Assembly (NCBI RefSeq): GCF_000306965.1
Contig: NZ_JH976444.1
Coordinates: 1 to 32,587 of the forward strand
Direction: 5' to 3'
Length of the DNA stretch: 32,587 nt
Source of the DNA: Amphibacillus jilinensis Y1
Lineage (GTDB): Bacteria > Bacillota > Bacilli > Bacillales > Amphibacillaceae
Shown: piece by piece, positions 1-6,759 of the stretch
Position numbering within the stretch: position 1 is the first letter of the stretch
Layout: each line of letters starts with the position of its first letter
Position numbers and translations under genes: made by a program
The notes under the pieces: generated by a model
Told to the model about the DNA's origin: nothing
The model's input: only the letters and a program-made list of their open reading frames with translations
Databases searched by the model: none

Positions 1-25
1 TTTTGTTCAGTTTTCAAAGATCAAT
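1..25 (-). promoter_or_regulatory. rRNA leader sequence just upstream of an off-window 16S gene
   Basis: Read on the minus strand this is TTGATCTTTGAAAACTGAAC followed by AAAA. It matches the conserved leader/antitermination-like sequence that precedes 16S rRNA in Bacillaceae rRNA operons. The 16S gene itself would lie just left of the window, so it is inferred. Synteny agrees: in B. subtilis ygxA is followed by rrnD. Confidence 0.75.
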
Positions 26-56
26 TCGCTTATCGTCTCTTTGCGACAGCTTTTAT

Positions 57-86
57 ATTATATGACATCCACCTATTCGGTGTCAA
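57..86 (-). promoter_or_regulatory. rRNA operon promoter, proximal (P3)
   Basis: The minus strand carries TTGACA (81-86) and TATAAT (57-62) separated by 18 bp, a perfect consensus pair. It is the last of three tandem promoters and lies just before the rRNA leader sequence. Confidence 0.85.
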
Positions 87-135
87 TACTTTTTTTGAAA
101 AAATATTGTTTCGCATATAAAAGCGCAACTTTTAA

Positions 136-165
136 AATATAACATAGTTGACTAAATAAAGTCAA
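136..165 (-). promoter_or_regulatory. rRNA operon promoter, middle (P2)
   Basis: The minus strand carries TTGACT (160-165) and TATATT (136-141) with 18-bp spacing. It is in line with the promoters on either side and points towards the inferred rRNA operon. Confidence 0.7.
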
Positions 166-198
166 TCAAATGTTTGCCTTATTAAAGCAACGTGTATA

Positions 199-228
199 AC
201 TATATCATGGCAAACAAGGTGTCGTCAA
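199..228 (-). promoter_or_regulatory. rRNA operon promoter, distal (P1)
   Basis: The minus strand carries TTGACG (223-228) and TATAGT (199-204) with 18-bp spacing. The three promoters share the same unusual 18-bp spacer. No open reading frame is visible between them and ygxA. Confidence 0.7.
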
Positions 229-327
229 CCATTTTTTAAAATTAAATGCAACCCCGATAAAACGGAACAATGTTGACGATTTTTCTTGTCTACCTTATTA
301 GATAGTGCCATCGACAAGCTAACTCTG

Positions 328-1197
328 CTAGTCGACGACACGATACAACCGATGGAACACTGTTTTCCCTTTTGTCTCAGCAAGCTCCACCGTTATCACT
401 TGCTTATCAACTAAATAATCTACCATCATACTTAAATCTAATTGATAGTGCGTTAAATCAGGATGGACTTTTAAATCACCAAACATCCAGCTTTGTTCTT
501 GTGAACCCATAACACCACAGAGGTGCTTTGAACCTAACTTCACTTTACTACTCATCGAAAAATCAATGGCAATCATCATTAACTCTATTCTTTCCGGCAA
601 GGGTTCAGTACTTGTTAGTAGTTCATCATATAATTTATATATGGATGGATCGATTCTTTTTATCTGATTCCAAACAATGAGCTCAGGGTGATAACCTTGT
701 TCAATAATGCTTAGTCGTCCTAAGCTGTGTAATGAACTGATCACTTTATTGTAGCTATCAAGATAGTTTTCTGTTTCGAACAACTGCTTAGCCTCTCGAT
801 AACTGCGTGTTAATTTAGCAAATTCAATCGCTAGTCTTAATTCACGCTTTTCTTCTGGAAAGTCTGCCAGTTCAGATCTCAACTGACTAATATATTCATT
901 ACGATCAAAGATCACTTTACCCTCTGTTACCCACTGAACCATGCGACGGTATGAACTCGTATCTATCCAAAACAACAATTGGCTCTCTTCTACGACGTGC
1001 ATGGCAGCCGTATAATCCTTAAACTGATAATGCTTAACATACCACGGCTGTTCTCCCTCACTAACAACTACTAATAAAATGTCATCAAAGTTATCCGTAA
1101 TTGGACTTTCATTCAGCTTTTTCTCAATCATTAAGATACCTAAGGTTCGATCATCACTTGCACGTTCTTGATAAATAGATCGTAGTACATCTTCCAC
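328..1197 (-). CDS. ygxA: YgxA-like nucleotidyltransferase-like protein
   Basis: About 289 residues. It is recognised by its N-terminus (VEDVLRSIYQERAS, close to that of Bacillus YgxA) and by its place between perR and the rRNA promoters, as in B. subtilis. The family is described as having a nucleotidyltransferase-like N-terminal part and a C-terminal helix-turn-helix part; no reaction is known. I take GTG at 1197 as the start because AGGGG lies 8 nt upstream; an in-frame ATG further upstream lacks such a site. The usual neighbour ygzB is absent. A promoter lies at 1291-1320. The protein is soluble, with no signal peptide or membrane segment. Confidence 0.8.
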   Translation of the reverse strand: MEDVLRSIYQERASDDRTLGILMIEKKLNESPITDNFDDILLVVVSEGEQPWYVKHYQFKDYTAAMHVVEESQLLFWIDTSSYRRMVQWVTEGKVIFDRNEYISQLRSELADFPEEKRELRLAIEFAKLTRSYREAKQLFETENYLDSYNKVISSLHSLGRLSIIEQGYHPELIVWNQIKRIDPSIYKLYDELLTSTEPLPERIELMMIAIDFSMSSKVKLGSKHLCGVMGSQEQSWMFGDLKVHPDLTHYQLDLSMMVDYLVDKQVITVELAETKGKTVFHRLYRVVD

Positions 1198-1290
1198 AAT
1201 TCCAACCCCTATACATAAACTTCTCTTCATTAGATAATATATTCGACACAAACAAACAAAAGTCCTTCAATGTCAGCGCTCAGTTTAACT

Positions 1291-1320
1291 ATTATAATGT
1301 AGTCTGGTATTAAAGCTCAA
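1291..1320 (-). promoter_or_regulatory. Candidate ygxA promoter
   Basis: The minus strand has TTGAGC (1315-1320) and TATAAT (1291-1296) with an 18-bp spacer, about 90 nt before the ygxA start. It lies after the perR terminator, so ygxA probably has its own transcript. Confidence 0.55.
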
Positions 1321-1382
1321 CTATTATATAAGAAGAACCTAAACTTGCTATTACTTTTATAATACCCTTTTTTACCTTCCAC

Positions 1383-1420
1383 AAAAAAACGCCCTCTTTA
1401 CCATAAGGCAAAAAAGAGCG
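1383..1420 (-). terminator. Terminator downstream of perR
   Basis: On the minus strand CGCTCTTT pairs with AAAGAGGGCG across a short loop, followed by a run of seven T. It begins 8 nt after the perR stop codon. Confidence 0.7.
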
Positions 1421-1427
1421 CAATGCA

Positions 1428-1871
1428 TTAATGCGTCGTTTTACAATCCGGGCATGTGCCGTAAATTTCCATACGGTGATGGCTTACTTCAAAGCCTGTG
1501 ACTTTCTCAGCCAAGGATTCCACTTCGTCTAAGCTTGGATAATGGAAATCAACAATCTTGCCACAAGACTCACAAATCACATGATAATGCTTAGATGTGT
1601 TGTAATCAAAACGGCTTGATGAATCTCCATAGGTTAATTCTTTAACAAGACCAATTTCTCTAAAGACACGTAAATTATTATAGACTGTTGCTACACTCAT
1701 ATTAGGAAATTTACCTTCAAGTGCTTTATAGATATCATCAGCAGTCGGGTGTGTTTCAGCGTGAATAAGGTATTCTAATACCGCATGTCGCTGTGGTGTA
1801 ATTCGTACGCCTGAGTTTTTTAGTCGTTCTACCGCTTCTTGGAGTTCATCATGCGTGTGATGTTCATGCAT
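1428..1871 (-). CDS. perR: Peroxide-responsive repressor PerR (Fur family)
   Basis: A 147-residue metal-dependent repressor of oxidative-stress genes (B. subtilis PerR is 145). The N-terminal winged helix is followed by a dimerisation domain. All known ligands are visible: regulatory-metal site H41, D89, H95, H97 and D108, and the structural zinc site C100-x2-C103 and C140-x2-C143. In the family, H37 and H91 of the B. subtilis protein are oxidised by peroxide in the Fe form; the equivalents here are H41 and H95. GAGGTGG at 1878-1884 selects ATG 1871; two ATG/AUG-like codons further up overlap this site. A PerR box in its promoter suggests autoregulation, and bcp lies nearby. Confidence 0.95.
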   Translation of the reverse strand: MHEHHTHDELQEAVERLKNSGVRITPQRHAVLEYLIHAETHPTADDIYKALEGKFPNMSVATVYNNLRVFREIGLVKELTYGDSSSRFDYNTSKHYHVICESCGKIVDFHYPSLDEVESLAEKVTGFEVSHHRMEIYGTCPDCKTTH

Positions 1872-1986
1872 TGCCATCCACCTCACTTTCTACAAAATAA
1901 AGTTCGACTGAACACAAAACCACTCATCAAAATAAGTGTTCTACAATTTAGTTAAGTCTTGTTATTCAATAACTTCTATTATTATT

Positions 1987-2001
1987 TTATAATCCTTATA
2001 A
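1987..2001 (-). promoter_or_regulatory. PerR box in the perR promoter
   Basis: TTATAATCCTTATAA matches the PerR consensus TTATAATnATTATAA at all but one defined base. It lies just downstream of the candidate -10, over the expected transcription start, a position suited to repression. It supports negative autoregulation of perR. Confidence 0.75.
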
Positions 2002-2004
2002 TTA

Positions 2005-2033
2005 GTTTAACTGCTCTATTGCTATTCTGTCAA
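2005..2033 (-). promoter_or_regulatory. Candidate perR promoter
   Basis: On the minus strand TTGACA (2028-2033) is followed after 17 bp by TTAAAC (2005-2010), a good -35 with a weak -10. The PerR box follows immediately. Confidence 0.5.
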
Positions 2034-2091
2034 TAAAACGATGCAATTATCACTTTATTTCGTAGAAAAGTAAAGTAATTTGTGATCTATA

Positions 2092-2655
2092 TCATTGATC
2101 TTGACTAAAGTTCTTTTCATCATAGGCACTAAACGTATTAACATATCGAGCGGCGACAAATAATAAATCTGACACACGATTTAAAAAGGTTAATGTTAAT
2201 GGGTTAATTTCACCTTTAAGTCCTACCGCCAGTCTTTCAGCTCGTCTAACAATCGTACGCGCATGATGTAGGTGTGTAACAGTTGAGTGTCCAGTTGGTA
2301 AAATGAATTGCTCAAGCTTAGGCAGTTTTTCATCCCACTGATCAATGGCAGCTTCTATACTGTCAACGTGAGCTTGCGTAATCGGCCATGGAACTTCTTT
2401 TCCCTTTGGTGTAGACAATTCTGAGCCGACGTGGAACAACAACCTCTGCACCTTTTCCATACAATTCAAGAATTGTTTACGTTCCGACAATGACCATGTT
2501 AGACCTTGGTCAACCACACTGCACGAAATGCCGATTACTGCATTTGCTTCATCACTCGTTCCATAAGCTTCAACACGCAAATCACTTTTCGGAACACGTT
2601 CACCTGTCACTAAACTTGTTTCACCTTGATCACCGGTTCGTGTATAAATACGCAT
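2092..2655 (-). CDS. PduO-type ATP:cob(I)alamin adenosyltransferase
   Basis: 187 residues, the normal length of PduO/YvqK-type enzymes, which transfer the adenosyl group of ATP to cob(I)alamin to make coenzyme B12. Visible family motifs are the N-terminal YTRTGDQGETSL, the YGTSDEANA stretch, the arginine-rich RTIVRRAER helix and the C-terminal NRVSDLLFVAARY. The start follows the stop codon of the dehydrogenase gene by 1 nt and its Shine-Dalgarno (AGGGGG) lies inside that gene, so the two are co-transcribed and probably translationally coupled. No B12-dependent enzyme is present in the window. The protein is cytosolic. Confidence 0.92.
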   Translation of the reverse strand: MRIYTRTGDQGETSLVTGERVPKSDLRVEAYGTSDEANAVIGISCSVVDQGLTWSLSERKQFLNCMEKVQRLLFHVGSELSTPKGKEVPWPITQAHVDSIEAAIDQWDEKLPKLEQFILPTGHSTVTHLHHARTIVRRAERLAVGLKGEINPLTLTFLNRVSDLLFVAARYVNTFSAYDEKNFSQDQ

Positions 2656-2656
2656 G

Positions 2657-3607
2657 TCAATACCCCCTACTTAAATTAATTTGATTAAGTGCTGGTGGCA
2701 CACCTTGTAAATAATCTTGCAAATTGTCTAAAAATATTTCTAATGCTCTCGGTAAATAATGCGCCGATTTACCTGATACATGTGGCGTTAATGTGATTTT
2801 TTCATGCTCCCATAACGGGCTATCCTTTGGTAAAGGCTCCACAGGGGTCACGTCTAAAATCGCATGTTCGAATTGCTGGTCATCTAGCGCTTGAATTAAA
2901 ACAGTTGGATCAACGGCATCGCCTCGACCCATATTTAAGAAAATGGCATCTTTCTTCATTTTTTCAAAATGCCTATACTGATAATACCCTTTTGTCTCTG
3001 GTGTGCTTGGTAAAATCGATACCACAAAATCCGCTTGACTCAGCGCCTGCTCCAATTGATGGTTTTGATAAACATGATCAAAATACCGGCGTTCCCCACC
3101 TGAATGGGTCACAGCTATCGTCGTCATTCGAAAGGCCTGTCCAATTCGAGCCAATTCTTCCCCAATCGCACCCGCACCAACAATTGTCAGTGTTCGCCCG
3201 CTAATTTCTCTTGTCGCTATCGTGGCATCCCATACCTTCTCCGCTTGTTGCTCTGCAAAGACCTGATGCTGTCGATAGTGATTCAGTAGCATGGCAATGG
3301 CATATTCCGTCATCGGTGTTTGATGAATTCCACGTGCATTTGTTACTAGAATATTCCGCTCTTTAATTGCCTGAAATGGGAGTCGATCAACACCTGCTGA
3401 AATAACCATGATCCACTTTAGTGCTGTTGCTTTTTTTATATGTGCCTCTTTTATATCTTCTCCATAAGTGATCAAAATTTCAGCTTCACCTAAAAATGGT
3501 TCGGCTTGCTCGATGTTAGCCATAAACTTAAAAGATAGTGTATCAAAACGATCCTCTAACATTCTTTCTAAATCAGCTGTTAATTTTGTTGTTGATAATA
3601 CGAGCAT
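2657..3607 (-). CDS. NAD(P)-dependent D-2-hydroxyacid dehydrogenase
   Basis: 316 residues, typical for the family that interconverts 2-oxoacids and D-2-hydroxyacids. The Rossmann motif GAGAIG lies near residue 144. The catalytic Arg (NMGRGDAV), Glu (PVEPLP) and His (TPHVSG) are all present. The true substrate cannot be read from sequence; glyoxylate/hydroxypyruvate or a branched 2-oxoacid are possible. It is the first gene of a two-gene operon with the adenosyltransferase and has a clear promoter at 3640-3668 and a GAGGGTG ribosome site. It sits between bcp and perR, which are adjacent in B. subtilis. Confidence 0.88.
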   Translation of the reverse strand: MLVLSTTKLTADLERMLEDRFDTLSFKFMANIEQAEPFLGEAEILITYGEDIKEAHIKKATALKWIMVISAGVDRLPFQAIKERNILVTNARGIHQTPMTEYAIAMLLNHYRQHQVFAEQQAEKVWDATIATREISGRTLTIVGAGAIGEELARIGQAFRMTTIAVTHSGGERRYFDHVYQNHQLEQALSQADFVVSILPSTPETKGYYQYRHFEKMKKDAIFLNMGRGDAVDPTVLIQALDDQQFEHAILDVTPVEPLPKDSPLWEHEKITLTPHVSGKSAHYLPRALEIFLDNLQDYLQGVPPALNQINLSRGY

Positions 3608-3639
3608 ATCGACACCCTCACTCTCTATTCTATTTTTTA

Positions 3640-3668
3640 AATGTAAAGCTATACAATCGAAATGTCAA
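3640..3668 (-). promoter_or_regulatory. Promoter of the dehydrogenase-adenosyltransferase operon
   Basis: The minus strand has TTGACA (3663-3668) and TACATT (3640-3645) with a 17-bp spacer, 33 bp before the start codon of the dehydrogenase gene. Confidence 0.65.
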
Positions 3669-3689
3669 AGTTAACCCTAAGTATACATT

Positions 3690-3734
3690 AAAAAAATCGC
3701 TAGCCCAATTCATAATAGAGCTAGCGATTTTTTT
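3690..3734 (-). terminator. Bidirectional-looking terminator downstream of bcp
   Basis: Perfect 15-bp inverted repeat (3690-3704 and 3720-3734) with the core TCGCTAGC. It has A/T runs on both sides, so it can end transcription on either strand. It directly overlaps the end of bcp and separates it from the dehydrogenase operon. Confidence 0.9.
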
Positions 3735-4203
3735 ATGTCAAATGCTCTTTAATGAAGGTCAAGGCATCCTCTACATGTCCATCTACTTTAACATCGTGAT
3801 AAACCTTCTGCACGATGCCTTCTTGATCAATAATAAAGGTAGAACGTTGATTACCATAATACTCACGACCAGGTTTTTTCTTTAAAATCCAAACACCAAA
3901 TTCGTCAGCCAGTTGATGCGCTTCATCTACAATTAATGTAAATGGCAGGTCGTGCTTTTCTTTAAACTGTTCATGACTTTCTTTCGAATCCGGACTTACA
4001 CCTAAAATAACCGTATTTAAATCGCTAAAGCTTTTATGATGATCACGGAATTCACAAGCTTCTGTGGTACAACCCGGTGTGCTATCTTTCGGATAGAAAT
4101 ACAAGACAACCGATTGACCTTTAAAATCTGGCAGGGAGAGTTTTTCACCGTCACTTGTTATAAATGGTAAATTAGGAACTGGATCGCCTACTTGAATCGC
4201 CAT
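3733..4203 (-). CDS. bcp: Thioredoxin-dependent thiol peroxidase (Bcp/PrxQ)
   Basis: A 156-residue peroxiredoxin that reduces H2O2 and organic hydroperoxides using thioredoxin. The peroxidatic cysteine C45 lies in STPGCTTEACEFRD with the resolving C50 five residues on, the usual atypical 2-Cys arrangement of this group. GAGGAGG six bases upstream fixes ATG 4203; the open frame extends five codons further up through the ribosome site itself. It is the syntenic partner of ygaF beside perR, which fits a role in peroxide defence. It lies 52 nt downstream of the K+ channel gene and may share its transcript. No strong PerR box was seen upstream. Confidence 0.93.
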   Translation of the reverse strand: MAIQVGDPVPNLPFITSDGEKLSLPDFKGQSVVLYFYPKDSTPGCTTEACEFRDHHKSFSDLNTVILGVSPDSKESHEQFKEKHDLPFTLIVDEAHQLADEFGVWILKKKPGREYYGNQRSTFIIDQEGIVQKVYHDVKVDGHVEDALTFIKEHLT

Positions 4204-4255
4204 AATACGCCTCCTCAATAATACTTAATGTTAGCTTAACGAACTTTTAACTTTT

Positions 4256-4684
4256 TCACAAATCATTTGATTCTTGATCACGTCTAACATAATGCTTATA
4301 CATCGATAGCTTCATAAAGAAAGCTATAGGTATCAAATACCCTATCATCGCCTCAATTAAACTTAAAGGACGGGCGATCCCTACCGGAATAATATCACCA
4401 TAACCAATTGTAAATAAAGTTACACCAGAAAAATAGATACTTGTCCACAATTCATCTAAGAAAGATGGTGCTTCGACCTGACTTTCAGCAATTAACAGTG
4501 TTGATTCCTCAGCTAACAAAGCATACAACAAGGCAAATGCCAATAAGATAGTCAAGTATAAAACAATTAATGTATTAAATAACTCATAGGAGAAATAGCT
4601 TTTTCGATATGTTTTTAAAAAAATAAATTGATATAAACTGATGAAAATAAGTCCACTGATGATTAAAATAGCACTAAGCTTCAC
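4256..4684 (-). CDS. Small two-pore-helix K+ channel (Ion_trans_2 family)
   Basis: 142 residues. There are hydrophobic helices at about 3-25, 37-60 and 104-126, with a pore loop carrying the potassium selectivity filter TIGYGD near residue 95. There is no RCK/TrkA-N domain and no voltage sensor, so it is a minimal channel; the short charged tail (RRDQESNDL) would be cytoplasmic. It starts with GTG behind a strong AGGGGGG site. It is not part of the B. subtilis ygaE-ygaF block, so it is an insertion next to the decayed gsaB. Its function is inferred from the filter; regulation is unknown. Confidence 0.85.
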   Translation of the reverse strand: MKLSAILIISGLIFISLYQFIFLKTYRKSYFSYELFNTLIVLYLTILLAFALLYALLAEESTLLIAESQVEAPSFLDELWTSIYFSGVTLFTIGYGDIIPVGIARPLSLIEAMIGYLIPIAFFMKLSMYKHYVRRDQESNDL

Positions 4685-4785
4685 TTGAATCCCCCCTGCG
4701 TCATCATATGTTTAGTTGTAGTCAATTATCACACGATCACGTTTCCGAAACAGATTTAGAAATGATATAATGAGATATAATGATA

Positions 4786-5112
4786 TTGTATCTTGCTTGG
4801 AGGTTATTTGATGGGAATTTCATAATTAATCAACGTACAGCAACATAGTATTGGCGTGTGCATTGACCGGCTCGATCATAGGCCGATCGTAAAAATGGCA
4901 AGGTGCTTCAACTGTATATTTTACGAATAAAGAAGTTGAAAATCATCTAGATGCACAGACAACAGATCATCATTTAGGGCTTTTGTCATTTAATGTTAAG
5001 TCCAGCGTCGATTTAGCTCCCTCTAAATACGAAGCTTAGCTCCTAACAATTACAAGTATTTGACCAAACGATCGAAATCGTTAAGCATACTTGTAAAGAG
5101 ATGGAAACCTAA
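4786..5112 (+). pseudogene. gsaB: Decayed 3' end of gsaB (glutamate-1-semialdehyde 2,1-aminomutase)
   Basis: No open frame survives, but three translated pieces match the C-terminal ~110 residues of GsaB/HemL in order. They are LINVQQHSIGVCIDRL (about 4831-4878), a piece from 4903 running STVYFTNKEVENH and ending in LAPSKYEA at 5037, and FDQTIEIVKHTCKEMET (about 5059-5109, then TAA). The family has the same succession: TVYFT, then LAPSKYEAWFLT, then a TIEAV-type end. The conserved Trp after LAPSKYEA is TAG here, and further stops and frameshifts separate the pieces. The first ~75% of the gene is gone. Position and strand, between ygaE and bcp, are exactly those of gsaB in B. subtilis. Confidence 0.82.
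5050..5096. repeat. 10-bp perfect inverted repeat inside the gsaB remnant
   Basis: TTACAAGTAT (5050-5059) and ATACTTGTAA (5087-5096) are perfect complements, with a smaller CGAT/ATCG pair inside the 27-nt loop. It may be accidental in decaying DNA. No T-run follows. Confidence 0.4.
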
Positions 5113-5198
5113 TGTTTGGCTAGTGTTTATCAAATAAATACTTTTAGCTTTATTTTCTGATTTTTATACAATATTATGAATATTTATTTAATTTTGAA

Positions 5199-5227
5199 TT
5201 GATTATCAATTTGGAATGTGCTATGCT
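5199..5227 (+). promoter_or_regulatory. Candidate promoter of a structured leader/sRNA upstream of ygaE
   Basis: TTGATT (5199-5204) and TATGCT (5222-5227) with a 17-bp spacer. It would start transcription near 5234, about 180 nt ahead of the ygaE start codon. Confidence 0.45.
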
Positions 5228-5233
5228 AATTTT

Positions 5234-5339
5234 GAAAAATTTATTTTTTTCATCTCATGCTTTATTTTGTCAATTTGTATGACTTCCCTTCAAAGCATGA
5301 AAGACATTGCCATCCAATGATATTGGGTGGTTTTTTTTG
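5234..5339 (+). ncRNA. Candidate structured leader or small RNA upstream of ygaE
   Basis: A compact ~105-nt unit. A stem CATGCTTT/AAAGCATG (about 5257-5304) encloses a smaller GTCA/TGAC hairpin, and is followed directly by an intrinsic terminator. No coding frame with a ribosome site is seen in it. It could be an attenuator or ligand-sensing leader of ygaE, or an independent sRNA. I do not recognise a known riboswitch class. Boundaries are inferred from the promoter and the T-run. Confidence 0.4.
5310..5339 (+). terminator. Intrinsic terminator upstream of ygaE
   Basis: CCATCCAAT pairs with ATTGGGTGG (one G-U pair) over a 3-nt loop and is followed by eight T on the plus strand. It lies 75 bp before the ygaE start and is not explained by any intact upstream gene. 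Confidence 0.8.
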
Positions 5340-5415
5340 TTTAATAAATAGGGATTATGGCAATAGAAAAATAAACGGAAAATCCTTTTCCAACTAAGAA
5401 GGGAGCACTGATCAA

Positions 5416-6492
5416 ATGAGATTTGGTGCTAGAATGTTTAAGACGGGCTTGGCCGTTGCAATCGCATTATATGTTGCTACATTAATAGATTTTCCATCTA
5501 CTGTTTTTGCTGGCTTTGCGGCGGTATTTGCAGTGCAACCCTCCATTTATCAATCTTTTAAAACGATTATTAAACAGCTTCAAGCAAATTTTATCGGTGT
5601 CAGTACAGCAACCATTGCATCTTACGTGATTGGAAATGATCCATTTGTCGTTGGGATTGCTGTTGTGATCGTCATTAGCCTATGTCGTTTTTTTAAATTA
5701 GAAAAAAGTGCTGTTTCAATTGCTTTGATTGCAGTCATATCCGTTATGGAAACAACAGATATGGAAATATACCAATTCGCATTTCTACGTTTTTCTTCAC
5801 TGATGCTGGGTATCTTTTCGGCATTCTTGGTTAATTTATTATTTTTACCGCCGAAGTACGAAACAACTTTATTCCGACATATCGATCAAGTAACGAAAGA
5901 AATATTACAATGGTTAAGAGTGACGACCCGTCACCTTTCTGATGACCCTTCATTAAAAAAAGAAATCAAGCGCTTGAGCGGTGATTTAAGACGCATGGAT
6001 GAGATTTATGCACTCTTCCAAGAGGAACGTGTTTACTTACAAAAAAACCGACTGATTAGAGCGAGAAAACTTGTTGTATTTAGGCAATTAATTAAAGTCA
6101 CTCACAAAAGTTTTGCAGTACTTAAATCGATCCAAAGCGTTGACAATCGGGTGGACTTGATTCCTGATCATGTGCGAGAAGAGTTAGTCCAAGAGATTGA
6201 TCATGTTCTTCATGCGCATGAACATATGTTATTAGGTTTCATGAGAAAAATTAAACGCCATGAACAGCATCCCATTCAACATCTATCAGATTCAAACATC
6301 CCTGAACTTGTCGATGCCTTACTGGATTTATATCAAAAAAACGAGACAGATTACTTAACCTTTTTACCATTAGCGACCATGCTGATGACTTACCATTATG
6401 AATTAGAGCATCTACAAACACTATTAAGTAGTTATGATCAATTCCATACGAGTGAAAAATTAGAAGTCATTCCAAAGCGTGATCTTGAATAG
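5416..6492 (+). CDS. ygaE: Aromatic acid exporter family membrane protein (UPF0421, YgaE-like)
   Basis: 358 residues. The N-terminal ~145 residues are hydrophobic and form about five membrane helices, with family-like sequence (FAAVFAVQPSIYQSF). The remaining ~210 residues are charged, helical and cytoplasmic. This layout and the start MRFGARMFKTGLAVA fit the YgaE/ArAE group, thought to export aromatic acids or similar compounds; the substrate is not known. It lies between gsaB and ygaD, in the same relative orientation as in B. subtilis. A GGGAG site lies 10 nt before the ATG. The structured leader with terminator upstream suggests conditional expression. Confidence 0.85.
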   Translation: MRFGARMFKTGLAVAIALYVATLIDFPSTVFAGFAAVFAVQPSIYQSFKTIIKQLQANFIGVSTATIASYVIGNDPFVVGIAVVIVISLCRFFKLEKSAVSIALIAVISVMETTDMEIYQFAFLRFSSLMLGIFSAFLVNLLFLPPKYETTLFRHIDQVTKEILQWLRVTTRHLSDDPSLKKEIKRLSGDLRRMDEIYALFQEERVYLQKNRLIRARKLVVFRQLIKVTHKSFAVLKSIQSVDNRVDLIPDHVREELVQEIDHVLHAHEHMLLGFMRKIKRHEQHPIQHLSDSNIPELVDALLDLYQKNETDYLTFLPLATMLMTYHYELEHLQTLLSSYDQFHTSEKLEVIPKRDLE

Positions 6493-6521
6493 TTTGCGGA
6501 TCGTTGATTCTCTCTAAATAA

Positions 6522-6628
6522 AAGGTTGGGACAAAAGGTGATTAAAATAAGAAAAGAATAAACATGAATAGTTGGTAAATACCACTTATAGCATGTTCAT
6601 TCTTTCTATTCATCTTCTGCTCAACCTT
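6522..6628. repeat. Long hairpin of the GGTTGGGACA type between convergent ygaE and ygaD
   Basis: Outer arms AAGGTTG (6522-6528) and CAACCTT (6622-6628) enclose a near-perfect stem of about 16 bp (6550-6566 against 6592-6607). The opening AAGGTTGGGACAAAA resembles a recurrent intergenic motif of other Firmicutes. It lies between convergent genes, so it may act as a two-way terminator. The rest of the gap (6629-6759) contains GCCCACTGATT at about 6676, the same core word as in the repeat family described below; otherwise I see nothing there. Confidence 0.55.
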
Positions 6629-6759
6629 GCTTTTACCATGATCATTGCTTGCCCGAGCGTGCATTAATCTGGATTGCCCACTGATTACAACCTTTACAGT
6701 CTATTGCAAACCACGCACTCTGCCAGTCGATAACAACACATCGTAGAATCCAATCCTAG

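Noticed and set aside
2827-3204. 125-aa plus-strand frame inside the dehydrogenase gene
   Set aside because: It is antisense to a gene with full catalytic motifs and has no family-like sequence.
4812-4826. Start of an intact gene behind GGAGG at about 4799
   Set aside because: The frame stops after four codons; the region is better explained as gsaB remnant.
6629-6759. Seventh copy of the palindromic family
   Set aside because: Only GCCCACTGATT is shared; the matching left arm and the right module are missing.
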